Below the pieces are notes generated by a model, which ran no database searches, was not told the origin of the DNA, and saw only the letters and a program-made list of their open reading frames with translations. The position numbers and the translations under genes are program-made. A stretch of DNA of 12,100 nt from an uncultured Collinsella sp. (GTDB lineage Bacteria > Actinomycetota > Coriobacteriia > Coriobacteriales > Coriobacteriaceae). Below are positions 1-6,909 of this stretch, one piece after another. Within the stretch, counting starts at the first letter, position 1, and each line of letters begins with the position of its first letter. Location of the stretch: contig CAAFQT010000191.1 in assembly GCA_900765185.1 (NCBI GenBank), forward strand, positions 1 through 12,100. Reading direction: 5' to 3'.

Positions 1-21
1 AGACGTGTGCTCTTCCGATCT
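1..21 (+). other. Illumina adapter remnant (non-genomic)
   Basis: These 21 bases match, from memory, the 3' end of the Illumina TruSeq read-2 adapter, which ends in GCTCTTCCGATCT. The match stops at base 21, and the genomic sequence appears to begin at base 22. This indicates an untrimmed read at a contig end, so these bases should not be interpreted biologically. Confidence 0.93.
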
Positions 22-97
22 TCGTTCGTGTGTTCGTGCCCATGCGGTCGCGGAGGCACTGGGCCGCATTGTCTACGTGCTCGATTCTATGGAATAG
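22..97 (+). CDS. 3' end of a truncated gene, probably cinA (competence/damage-inducible protein or nicotinamide-nucleotide amidohydrolase)
   Basis: An open frame runs from the end of the adapter to a TAG at 95-97. It leaves 24 complete residues, beginning RSCVRAHAVAEALG and ending VLDSME. The pattern R-x-x-V-R-x-x-A-V-x-x-A-L resembles the C-terminal helix of CinA-family amidohydrolases, which commonly ends with GDRxxVRxxxVxxAL. Base 22 (T) would fit the last base of an Asp codon in such a GDR. The position directly upstream of recA supports this, because cinA-recA is a recurrent gene pair in Gram-positive bacteria. The fragment is too short for a firm call. If it is CinA, the C-terminal domain would deamidate nicotinamide mononucleotide in the cytoplasm. 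A hairpin terminator follows. Confidence 0.45.
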
Positions 98-106
98 ACG
101 TGTTTC

Positions 107-126
107 AAGGGGCCTCCGGGCCCCTT
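107..126 (+). terminator. Rho-independent terminator-like hairpin after the partial gene
   Basis: A perfect 8-bp stem, AAGGGGCC/GGCCCCTT, closes on a TCCG tetraloop ten bases after the upstream stop codon. The tail (AATTGTGG) is only weakly T-rich, so termination may be partial. It separates the upstream gene from the recA promoter. Confidence 0.65.
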
Positions 127-223
127 AATTGTGGAGATAGGGACCTCTGGCGAATTTGCTCTTTGAGCAGGTAGTTGGCGTATTCATGTTTGTCTTGCCT
201 TGCTTGGTTCGCCTGCGGTCAAG

Positions 224-256
224 TTTTTGGTCAGTGTTTGGTCAGCGTTTGGTTGG
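224..256 (+). repeat. Three tandem 11-bp imperfect repeats upstream of recA
   Basis: TTTTTGGTCAG, TGTTTGGTCAG and CGTTTGGTTGG follow one another without gaps and share a core of TTTGGT(C/T)(A/G)G. The 11-bp period is close to one helical turn, so each copy would present the same face of DNA. The block lies about 40 bp upstream of the recA -35 element. It could bind an activator or be a simple sequence expansion. I do not recognise the motif. Confidence 0.6.
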
Positions 257-295
257 GTTTTAGAAAGGTCGGCTGCATATGATTTATCTGAACGG

Positions 296-324
296 TTGAC
301 CACGAACAGCCGTTCGTTTATTAT
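296..324 (+). promoter_or_regulatory. recA promoter (sigma70 type)
   Basis: TTGACC (296-301) and TATTAT (319-324) are separated by exactly 17 bp. Each differs from the consensus at one base. The predicted start of transcription is near 331, giving a leader of about 24 bases before the recA ATG. The spacer contains a LexA box, so repressor binding would block polymerase directly. Confidence 0.8.
303..316. promoter_or_regulatory. LexA operator (SOS box) of recA
   Basis: CGAACAGCCGTTCG is a perfect match to the CGAAC-N4-GTTCG operator bound by LexA of Bacillus and actinobacteria. It lies entirely inside the -35/-10 spacer of the recA promoter. The lexA gene is in the same window. Confidence 0.92.
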
Positions 325-354
325 CGATGCAGGTTGTTAAGAGGAGGGCTATTC

Positions 355-1503
355 ATGGCCAAGAATTCAGGTCCCGTACGTACCGTTCATGCTCGCACGA
401 CGGGTAAAGAGCGCGATGAGATGATCGCCACCACCAAGGCCGAGATCGAGAAGAAATTCGGCCAGGGTTCCATCATGAGGTACGGCGACGGTGGTCCCGA
501 GCTCGAGGTCGAGGCCATTCCCACGGGCGCCCTGGCCCTCGATGCCGCGCTGGGCATCGGCGGCGTGCCGCGCGGCCGTATCGTCGAGATTTACGGCCCC
601 GAGTCCTCCGGTAAGACAACGCTTTCGCTCGAGATTTTGGCAGAGGCCCAGGCTATGGGCGGCGTTGTGGCGTTTATTGATGCCGAGCACGCGCTCGATC
701 CCACGTATGCCGCGCGTATCGGCGTGGACATCGATGAAGTCCTCATTTCCCAGCCCGATACGGGCGAGCAGGCGCTCGAGATCGTCGACATGCTCGTGCG
801 CTCTGGCGCCATCGACGCCATCGTCGTCGACTCTGTCGCCGCTTTGACTCCGCGTGCCGAGATCGAGGGCGAGATCGGTGATACTACGGTCGGCCTTCAA
901 GCCCGTCTGATGAGCCAGGCGCTCCGTAAGCTCGCCGGCTCGCTCGCCAAATCTAAAACGACCTGCATCTTCATTAACCAGCTGCGCGAGAAGATCGGCG
1001 TCATGTTCGGCAACCCCGAGACTACGACGGGCGGCCGCGCCCTCAAGTTCTTCTCGTCGGTGCGTATCGATATTCGCCGCATTGACAGCATTAAGCTCAA
1101 GGACGAGGTCATCGGCAATCGTGTGCGTGCCAAGGTTGTTAAGAACAAGGTCGCCGCTCCGTTCCGCTCGGCTGAGTTCGACATCATGTACGGCACGGGC
1201 ATCTCTAAGGAGGGCTCGATTCTGGACATGGCCGTCGAGTGCGGTATCTGCAAAAAGATGGGCTCTTGGTTTGCTTACGGTGAGGACAAGCTCGGTAATG
1301 GCCGCGAGGCCGCTAAGGCCTTCCTGCGCGAACACCCCGATTGTGCTGACGAGATCGAGCATAAGGTACGTCTCGCCTGCGGCCTTGAATTCGATGACGA
1401 TGCTCCGTCTGAGGTCGAGCTGACCGATCAGCCCGAAACTGAGGAGTTCGATGAGCTTTACGCCATCGATGGCTCCGCGATGCTCGATGATGACGACGAG
1501 TAG
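355..1503 (+). CDS. recA: RecA recombinase / LexA co-protease
   Basis: This is the cytoplasmic ATP-dependent strand-exchange protein. It forms filaments on single-stranded DNA, drives homologous recombination and stimulates LexA self-cleavage. It has 382 residues, near the usual RecA size. Visible are the Walker A motif GPESSGKTT (residues 81-89), the Walker B-type VVDSV (Asp159), the L2-loop region with NQLREKIGVMFGNPETT, and an acidic tail ending DDDDE. About 28 residues precede the conserved start ATTKAEIEKKFGQGSIMRYG, a modest N-terminal extension. ATG 355 is chosen because AGGAGG (342-347) lies 7 bases upstream; an in-frame TTG at 334 would put that site inside the gene. There is no intein. 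Expression should be SOS-controlled through the promoter and LexA box just upstream. recX follows after 11 bases, probably on the same transcript. Confidence 0.98.
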   Translation: MAKNSGPVRTVHARTTGKERDEMIATTKAEIEKKFGQGSIMRYGDGGPELEVEAIPTGALALDAALGIGGVPRGRIVEIYGPESSGKTTLSLEILAEAQAMGGVVAFIDAEHALDPTYAARIGVDIDEVLISQPDTGEQALEIVDMLVRSGAIDAIVVDSVAALTPRAEIEGEIGDTTVGLQARLMSQALRKLAGSLAKSKTTCIFINQLREKIGVMFGNPETTTGGRALKFFSSVRIDIRRIDSIKLKDEVIGNRVRAKVVKNKVAAPFRSAEFDIMYGTGISKEGSILDMAVECGICKKMGSWFAYGEDKLGNGREAAKAFLREHPDCADEIEHKVRLACGLEFDDDAPSEVELTDQPETEEFDELYAIDGSAMLDDDDE

Positions 1504-1514
1504 CGGATGCCCTC

Positions 1515-2207
1515 ATGTCGTATACAGTGACCGAGGCTACGGTCGTCTTTCCCGATAAGAAGGCGGCCTCCTCGTTCTCGAGTGGGTATGCATCAAAAAA
1601 GCCTTGTGCACATATCGACTGTGAGCTCGAGGGCGGTTTTGAACGATCCATCTGGATTCCTGTTCGTGTCGCGCGCCTGTTCCTTAAAAATCGCCCCGAT
1701 CTTCCCTGCGATTGGGATGAGTTTCGCGAGGCGGTGCAGCTCATTGAGCGTAAATGCGCGCTTACCATGGTGACCGAGATGTTATCGCGCCGCGACCATG
1801 CGACGGGTGAGGTCCGTGACAAGCTGGCTCGCTATGGCTTTCACCGGTCCGCGATCGATTTCGCCGTCGAGCGCGCCACCGAGTATCGCTTTTTAGACGA
1901 GAACCGCTTTTGCTCGTACTTTATCGAGGAACGCAAACGACGCGGCTGGGGACAGCGCAAGATTGAGACCGAGCTCAAGCGCCGCCATGTCGTACTCGAT
2001 GATATCCCCGGCTATCCCGAGGATTATTTTGCCGTGGAGGACGACTTGGCTCGCGCATCGGCTTTACTCGCGAAGCGTCGTGTTCCCGAGACACGTGGAT
2101 TCGAAAAGCTCGTCAGGTTTTTGATGGGTAAGGGCTTTTCGTACCACATCGCTGCCGATGTCGTTAAAGCGCGTCTCGATGCCGAACGTGAGGAATGTGC
2201 AGTTTAG
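1515..2207 (+). CDS. recX: Regulatory protein RecX
   Basis: RecX binds RecA filaments and limits their growth and activities. The protein has 230 residues. An N-terminal extension of about 80 residues precedes the typical helical repeats: ALTMVTEMLSRRDHATGEVRDKLARYGF (about residues 81-108), then RFLDENRFCSYFIEERKRRGWGQRKIETELKRRHV, and a third repeat near the end containing LVRFLMGKGFSYHIAADVV. The ATG comes 11 bases after the recA stop. Only a poor ribosome site (GCGGAT) is visible, so translation may be coupled to recA, which would keep RecX below RecA. Codon use resembles that of its neighbours. The recA-recX pair is a standard arrangement and supports the call. Confidence 0.93.
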   Translation: MSYTVTEATVVFPDKKAASSFSSGYASKKPCAHIDCELEGGFERSIWIPVRVARLFLKNRPDLPCDWDEFREAVQLIERKCALTMVTEMLSRRDHATGEVRDKLARYGFHRSAIDFAVERATEYRFLDENRFCSYFIEERKRRGWGQRKIETELKRRHVVLDDIPGYPEDYFAVEDDLARASALLAKRRVPETRGFEKLVRFLMGKGFSYHIAADVVKARLDAEREECAV

Positions 2208-2269
2208 ACAAATGTGTTTTGCGTACCTGCCGTTCACCGCGTTTTAGCCGCCGTACTGGGTCCATTTAT

Positions 2270-2298
2270 TTGACAGTTGTTGTGGTTCAACGTACGAT
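2270..2298 (+). promoter_or_regulatory. Probable rny promoter
   Basis: A consensus TTGACA (2270-2275) is followed after 17 bp by TACGAT (2293-2298), which matches TATAAT at four of six positions. It lies in the gap after recX and predicts an rny leader of roughly 160 bases. No LexA box is present here. Confidence 0.65.
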
Positions 2299-2327
2299 AA
2301 ACCTTGTCATTTGCTTTGTGATATGTG

Positions 2328-2342
2328 CTCATCTTTGATGAG
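2328..2342 (+). other. Leader hairpin 1 upstream of rny
   Basis: CTCATC-TTT-GATGAG forms a perfect 6-bp stem and is followed by the T-rich run TTTGTTTATATG. The stem is short and AT-containing, so it could be a weak terminator or attenuator inside the rny leader. Confidence 0.4.
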
Positions 2343-2402
2343 TTTGTTTATATGTTTATCTGTATCCGACCCGCATAAGCTGCGCCATATTACTCAAATG
2401 TC

Positions 2403-2428
2403 GCGAGCCGTTCGTAAGGACGGTTCGC
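2403..2428 (+). other. Leader hairpin 2 upstream of rny
   Basis: GCGAGCCGTTC and GGACGGTTCGC pair over 11 positions, two of them G-U, around a GTAA loop (GNRA class). TTTGTTGTG follows. The structure ends about 35 bases before the rny start. It may be an attenuator, a terminator for readthrough from recA-recX, or a processing and regulatory element of the rny message. Confidence 0.55.
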
Positions 2429-2463
2429 TTTGTTGTGTAACGAATCCATAAAAAGGAGTGAGC

Positions 2464-4014
2464 ATGCCTATTATCGCAGCGCTCGTTGGCATCGCTTTGG
2501 GTGCCATCGCCGCCATTGCCTACATGCGCACCGCCAAGCAGGGTAGTCTTCACGAGGCCGACGAAAAGATCCAGTCGGCACATGCACAGGCTGAGTCCCT
2601 CATCGGTGATGCAAAGCGTCAGGCCGAGACCCTCAAAAAAGAGGCTCTGCTTGAGGCTAAGGAAGAGATCATCAAGAACAAGCAGGCTGCCGAGGCCGAG
2701 GACAAGCAGCGTAAGAGCGAGATTCGTACGCTCGAGAACCGTGTGATGCAGCGCGAGGAGTCTCTCGATCGCCGTAACGATGCCCTTGACAAGCGTGAGC
2801 ATCAGCTGTCCAGCCAGGCTGGTCAGGTCGAGAAGCGCTCCCGCGAGCTTGAGGAGCTCTGCGCCAAGCAGGCCTCGGAGCTCGAGCGCATCGCCGACCT
2901 GACCCGCGAGGACGCTCACAAGGAACTCCTCGACAAGGTTCGTGGCGAGGTTACGCACGAGGCCGCCACGATCATTCGCGAGTCCGAGCAGCAGGTTCGC
3001 GCCGAGTGCCATAAGACCGCTCAGGAGATCCTCTCCCTGGCGATTCAGCGTTGTGCCGCCGACCACACTGCCGAGGTTACCGTTACCTCCGTGCACATTC
3101 CTTCCGATGACCTCAAGGGTCGCATCATTGGCCGCGAGGGTCGCAACATCCGCACCTTCGAGCAGGTTTCCGGTGTCAACCTCGTGATCGATGATACGCC
3201 CGAGACCGTTGTGCTTTCGAGCTTCGATCCGGTCCGTCGCGAGACCGCCCGCGTGGCCCTTGAGAACCTTATCGCTGACGGCCGCATTCACCCTGCCCGC
3301 ATCGAGGAGATGTATCACAAGGCCGCCGACTTGGTTCAGCAGCGCGTGCGCGAGGCTGGCGAACAGGCTGCCTTCGATACCGGTATCCACGATCTGCACC
3401 CCGAGATCGTTAAGACCCTGGGTGCTCTGCGCTACCGCACCTCGTTTGGTCAGAACGTGCTCCAGCACTCCCTCGAAGTCTCTGACCTGTGCGGCGTGAT
3501 GGCTTCCGAGCTTGGCCTGGACGTTGTGACCGCCAAGCGCGCCGGCCTGCTGCACGACCTGGGCAAGGCAATCGACCATGACGTCGAGGGGCCGCATGCC
3601 GTCATCGGCGCTGAGCTTGCCCGCCGTTATGGCGAGAAGCCCGTTATCGTCCACGCTATCGAGGCTCACCATGCCGATGTCGACCCCAACACGGTGCTCG
3701 ATGTCCTGGTGCAGGCCGCCGATGCTGTCTCTGCCTCTCGCCCCGGTGCCCGTCGCGAGTCTGCCGAGAACTACATCAAGCGTCTTGAGAAGCTCGAGGA
3801 GATCGCCAACTCTCATGACGGCGTCGAGCGTACCTATGCCATGCAGGCCGGTCGCGAGGTCCACGTCATGGTTCAGCCCGACAAGATTTCCGATGCTCAG
3901 TCCACGGTCTTGGCTCATGACATCGCCCATCAGATCGAGGAAGAGATGGAGTATCCCGGTCAGGTGCGCGTCGTCGTGATTCGCGAGAGCCGCGCTGTCG
4001 ATATCGCTAAATAA
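2464..4014 (+). CDS. rny: Ribonuclease Y (membrane-anchored endoribonuclease)
   Basis: RNase Y starts bulk mRNA decay and processing at the inner face of the membrane. The protein has 516 residues, the usual length. It begins with a hydrophobic segment (residues 2-20, PIIAALVGIALGAIAAIAY). A long charged coiled coil runs to about residue 190. A KH RNA-binding domain carries GRIIGREGRN (219-228) with its GREG loop. An HD hydrolase domain has His335, the HD pair His364-Asp365 in HDLGKAIDHD, and a downstream HAIEAHH. ATG 2464 is preferred because AAGGAG (2453-2458) lies 5 bases upstream; a GTG at 2458 would overlap that site. The ATPase gene follows after a single base, suggesting coupled expression. 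A promoter and two hairpins lie upstream. Confidence 0.97.
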   Translation: MPIIAALVGIALGAIAAIAYMRTAKQGSLHEADEKIQSAHAQAESLIGDAKRQAETLKKEALLEAKEEIIKNKQAAEAEDKQRKSEIRTLENRVMQREESLDRRNDALDKREHQLSSQAGQVEKRSRELEELCAKQASELERIADLTREDAHKELLDKVRGEVTHEAATIIRESEQQVRAECHKTAQEILSLAIQRCAADHTAEVTVTSVHIPSDDLKGRIIGREGRNIRTFEQVSGVNLVIDDTPETVVLSSFDPVRRETARVALENLIADGRIHPARIEEMYHKAADLVQQRVREAGEQAAFDTGIHDLHPEIVKTLGALRYRTSFGQNVLQHSLEVSDLCGVMASELGLDVVTAKRAGLLHDLGKAIDHDVEGPHAVIGAELARRYGEKPVIVHAIEAHHADVDPNTVLDVLVQAADAVSASRPGARRESAENYIKRLEKLEEIANSHDGVERTYAMQAGREVHVMVQPDKISDAQSTVLAHDIAHQIEEEMEYPGQVRVVVIRESRAVDIAK

Positions 4015-4015
4015 C

Positions 4016-5101
4016 ATGAACGACGCGAACGAGCTCATCTCATTTATCGCGTCGATGTCGGGGGAGGGCAACCTTCGCGTCGAGGAGAACCTTGGCGAGG
4101 GGTATGTCCGCCTCCGCGTTTCGGAGGCCGAGCGGCGCCAGGCTAAGCACGACATTCAGCATGTCGAGGACATCGTCATCGAAATGCTCCGTAATGCTCG
4201 CGATGCCGGCGCCGACAAGGTCTATCTCGCCACGACCAAGGAAGATGGCGTCCGCACGCTTGTCTTTCTGGATAACGGTTCGGGCGTTCCGCAGGATATG
4301 CAAGAGCGAATCTTCGATGCCCGCGTTACCTCCAAGCTCGAGAGCATGAAAATGGATCGTTGGGGTGTTCACGGTCGTGGCATGGCATTGTTTTCGATCA
4401 AGCAGAACACCGACGAGGCCCGCGTGGTCACGTCCGGTGTCGATCTTGGTTCAGCCTTTAAGGTGAGCGTCGCGGTAGACCGCCTCAGTGAGCGCGCCGA
4501 TCAGTCCAGCTGGCCTCAGGCCGTCAAGGATGAGGACGGTCATTATGTCTGTGCTCGCGGTCCGCATAATATTATTCGCGCTGCTTGTGAGTTTGCGCTC
4601 GAGGAGTTGCGTGGTTGCGATGTCTATCTTGGTTCTCCGTCTGAGATTGCCGCGACACTTTATGCTCAGTCGTCAAGTCGGCTCGATACGTCTCGTCTCC
4701 TGTTCATTGACGACGAGAGCGAGCTTCCGGTTGTCGATCGTTTAAGCCTTGCCTCCGATGCCGAGGACTTTATCCGTATCTGTTCGGGTTTGGGTCTTGA
4801 GATGTCCGAGCGCACGGCTCATCGAATTTTGGCAGGGCAGATTAAGCCCGTTCGCGGTGTGACTGCGCGTCTGCTGCGCGAGCGTGACTCATCCTCGCAT
4901 GCGCCGGCTCCTGTCGATCTCGCGAAGGATCGTCGTGGGCTGCGTATTGCCAAGGATGACATGGCACAGTTTTCGCGTGCTGTGGAGCGCGACTTTAATG
5001 ACCTTGCCGCCCGGTACTATCTCAATCTTTGCGGCGACCCAAAGATCCGTGTTTCGCGTGATCGAATCACCGTGACCTTCGATCTTGCCAAAGAGGAATA
5101 G
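4016..5101 (+). CDS. GHKL (Hsp90/histidine-kinase-like) ATPase of unknown role
   Basis: The protein has 361 residues. The first third is a Bergerat-fold ATP-binding domain. The N-box has Glu56, Asn60 and Asp63 in EMLRNARDAGAD. The G1 box is DNGSG (86-90) and the G2 box is GVHGRG (117-122). This places it in the GHKL superfamily with MutL, GyrB, Hsp90 and sensor kinases. No histidine phosphoacceptor domain, transmembrane segment or MutL C-terminal domain is visible. The remaining 200 or so residues are not recognised; part of them (about 250-290, ERTAHRILAGQIKPVRGVTARLL) looks helical and basic. Translation starts one base after the rny stop with no clear ribosome site, implying coupling to rny. 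It lies between rny and spoVS, where Bacillus has the phosphodiesterase gene ymdB. A role linked to RNase Y is inference from position only. Confidence 0.82.
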   Translation: MNDANELISFIASMSGEGNLRVEENLGEGYVRLRVSEAERRQAKHDIQHVEDIVIEMLRNARDAGADKVYLATTKEDGVRTLVFLDNGSGVPQDMQERIFDARVTSKLESMKMDRWGVHGRGMALFSIKQNTDEARVVTSGVDLGSAFKVSVAVDRLSERADQSSWPQAVKDEDGHYVCARGPHNIIRAACEFALEELRGCDVYLGSPSEIAATLYAQSSSRLDTSRLLFIDDESELPVVDRLSLASDAEDFIRICSGLGLEMSERTAHRILAGQIKPVRGVTARLLRERDSSSHAPAPVDLAKDRRGLRIAKDDMAQFSRAVERDFNDLAARYYLNLCGDPKIRVSRDRITVTFDLAKEE

Positions 5102-5107
5102 CGCCTT

Positions 5108-5125
5108 TACCGAGTCCACTCGGTA
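5108..5125. repeat. Dyad-symmetric element upstream of spoVS
   Basis: TACCGAGT and ACTCGGTA are perfect inverted arms separated by CC, in the 74-bp gap between the ATPase gene and spoVS. There is no T-run after it, so it is a poor terminator. It overlaps TACGATAAA (5124-5132), a sequence also present at the proposed rny -10 element, so it might be an operator. No good -35 was found. Confidence 0.5.
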
Positions 5126-5175
5126 CGATAAAGTTATTGCAGTTAAAACGTACTTTTAAACGCAGGAGTTTCTTC

Positions 5176-5493
5176 ATGGATTGCCTGAAGGTATCAAGCA
5201 AATCATCGCCCGCGTCCGTTGCCGGCGCCATCGCCGGCATGGTCAAGGATGGTGTACCCGTCAACATCCAGTGTGTCGGTGCCGGTGCTGTCAACCAGGC
5301 CATTAAGGCCGTTGCTATCGCGCGCGGTTTTTTGATTCCAACCGGTTTTGATATTTCCTGCGCGCCTGTGTTCTCCGACATCCTCATTAACGGGGAGTCG
5401 CGCACGGCCATCCGCCTTTCTATCTACGTTCACCAGATCAATCGAGCTGCTATGGATAACGTCGTCATGGATGATGTTAAGCCTGTGGCATAG
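5176..5493 (+). CDS. spoVS: Stage V sporulation protein S-like (SpoVS / Alba-like) protein
   Basis: This is a small protein of 105 residues that matches SpoVS over nearly its whole length: LKVSSKSSPASVAGAIAGM at the N-terminus, then GAGAVNQAIKAVAIARGF, then SRTAIRLSIYV. SpoVS has an Alba-like fold and is needed for spore coat assembly and septation control in Bacillus, but it also occurs in many non-sporulating bacteria with no settled role. ATG 5176 is chosen because AGGAG (5164-5168) lies 7 bases upstream and because SpoVS proteins start at M-x-x-LKVS. An upstream start at 5137 would add residues outside the family. The protein has about 20 residues beyond the usual end. miaB follows 45 bases later, a known neighbour in Firmicutes. 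Confidence 0.95.
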   Translation: MDCLKVSSKSSPASVAGAIAGMVKDGVPVNIQCVGAGAVNQAIKAVAIARGFLIPTGFDISCAPVFSDILINGESRTAIRLSIYVHQINRAAMDNVVMDDVKPVA

Positions 5494-5538
5494 CTTCTGC
5501 TTGCCTCGTTTCGCTCCCCATCGTTAGGACTTATGCAC

Positions 5539-6909
5539 ATGGACCAGCGTTCCGTACGCGATATTCTTGCCGGTAAAACCTACTTTATCCGCACCTTTGG
5601 CTGTCAGATGAATCAGCACGACTCCGAGCGTGTGAGCGGTCTGCTTGATTCGTATGGCTGCCTCATGGCGCTCGATCCCGAGCATGCCGATATCGTTGTC
5701 TTCATGACATGCTGTGTGCGTGAGGCCGCCGATACTCGCCTGTACGGTCAGTGCAATTCCTGCAAAAGCCTGCCGCCTTCGCCTTCGGGCAAGCGTGTGG
5801 TTGCCGTGGGCGGCTGCATCGCGCAGCGTGATGGAGAGGGCCTGCTCACCAACGTCGATAACGTCAATGTCATCTTTGGCACGCATTCCATCGCACATGT
5901 GGCCGAGCTCATTGCCGAGGCGTTCCTTGATGGTAAGCGTCATATCCGCACCAATGAGCATGAGGATACGGATGCCATGAGCATGCCGTGGCATCGCGAG
6001 ACCCAGTATCACGCCTGGGTGCCCATCATGACAGGCTGCAATAATTTCTGCACCTATTGCATCGTGCCGTACGTGCGCGGTCGCGAAAAAAGTCGCCCCT
6101 TCGAGGAGATTGTCGACGAGGTGACCGGTTTGGTGCGCCAGGGCGTGCGTGAGATTACGCTGCTGGGCCAAAACGTTAACTCATATGGTCGCGATCTGTT
6201 TGGCAAGCCGCGTTTTGCCGATCTGCTGCGTGCCGTGGGCGATACGGGTGTGGAGCGCATCTTCTTTACGTCTTCGCATCCCAAGGATCTGCTCCCCGAG
6301 ACCATCGACGCTATGGCCGAGACGCCCGCCGTCATGCCGCAGCTTCACTTGGCCGTTCAGTCGGGCTCCACGCGCATCCTCAAAGAGATGAATCGCCGTT
6401 ATACACGCGAGGACTATCTGGGCCTGGTCGATCGCATTCGCAACCGCATGCCCGATATCGCGCTCTCGACCGACATTATCGTTGGCTTCCCGGGCGAGAC
6501 TGAAGAAGACTTTGAGCAGACGCTCTCACTTGCCGAGACGGTCCGCTATGCTCAGGCCTATACCTTCATCTATTCCAAGCGCGCCGGTACCCCGGCCGCC
6601 GAGATTGACGATCCTACGCCGCATGAGGTTATTCTCGAGCGTTTCAACCGCCTGGTTAAGGTTATCGAGACCACGGCGCACGAGTACAACCAGGGTGAGC
6701 TTCATGCTGTGGTGCCGGCGCTCATTGAGGGAACGAGTAAAAAGAACGACGCGGTCCTGCTGGGCAAGAGTCCCAAGAATCAGACCGTGCATGCGCCTAT
6801 CCCCGAGGGTTACAGCATCGATCAGCTTGTTGGCAAGATCGTTGATGTTGACGTTGACGTTGCCAAGACCTGGTATTTGTCCGGCTCCGTTGTGGGCGAG
6901 CCGCGCTAA
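5539..6909 (+). CDS. miaB: tRNA-2-methylthio-N6-dimethylallyladenosine synthase MiaB
   Basis: MiaB is a radical-SAM methylthiotransferase that adds the 2-methylthio group to i6A37 of tRNAs reading UNN codons, acting after MiaA. The protein has 456 residues, near normal. The N-terminal domain shows the three auxiliary-cluster cysteines Cys22 (FGCQMNQ), Cys58 (MTCCVRE) and Cys93 (VGGCIAQ). The radical-SAM motif is Cys167-x3-Cys171-x2-Cys174 (GCNNFCTYC). A C-terminal TRAM-like segment ends the protein. ATG 5539 gives 9 bases to AGGA (5526-5529); ATG 5533 is in frame but only 3 bases from it, so the start is uncertain by two residues. The usual NTC motif reads MTC, and extra cysteines occur at 41, 59, 72 and 75. 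The stop overlaps the miaA start (TAATG). Confidence 0.96.
   Translation: MDQRSVRDILAGKTYFIRTFGCQMNQHDSERVSGLLDSYGCLMALDPEHADIVVFMTCCVREAADTRLYGQCNSCKSLPPSPSGKRVVAVGGCIAQRDGEGLLTNVDNVNVIFGTHSIAHVAELIAEAFLDGKRHIRTNEHEDTDAMSMPWHRETQYHAWVPIMTGCNNFCTYCIVPYVRGREKSRPFEEIVDEVTGLVRQGVREITLLGQNVNSYGRDLFGKPRFADLLRAVGDTGVERIFFTSSHPKDLLPETIDAMAETPAVMPQLHLAVQSGSTRILKEMNRRYTREDYLGLVDRIRNRMPDIALSTDIIVGFPGETEEDFEQTLSLAETVRYAQAYTFIYSKRAGTPAAEIDDPTPHEVILERFNRLVKVIETTAHEYNQGELHAVVPALIEGTSKKNDAVLLGKSPKNQTVHAPIPEGYSIDQLVGKIVDVDVDVAKTWYLSGSVVGEPR

Noticed and set aside
334..354. TTG start adding seven residues to RecA
   Set aside because: It would put the strong AGGAGG ribosome site inside the gene; ATG 355 is correctly spaced.
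367..1362. A 331-codon - strand open frame opposite recA
   Set aside because: Same cause; recA motifs are unambiguous and the antisense product resembles no family.
2408..2423. CCGTTCGTAAGGACGG as a LexA box before rny
   Set aside because: The half-sites have the wrong orientation and spacing; it is better explained as the stem of a hairpin.
2356..4155. A very long open frame (599 codons) on the - strand opposite rny
   Set aside because: It is a shadow of rny: codon bias in the + strand gene removes stops on the other strand. It has low-complexity Leu/Gly-rich content, no family resemblance, and rny is certain.
5137..5175. Upstream start extending spoVS by 13 residues
   Set aside because: SpoVS proteins begin at M-x-x-LKVS, and AGGAG is well placed for ATG 5176.
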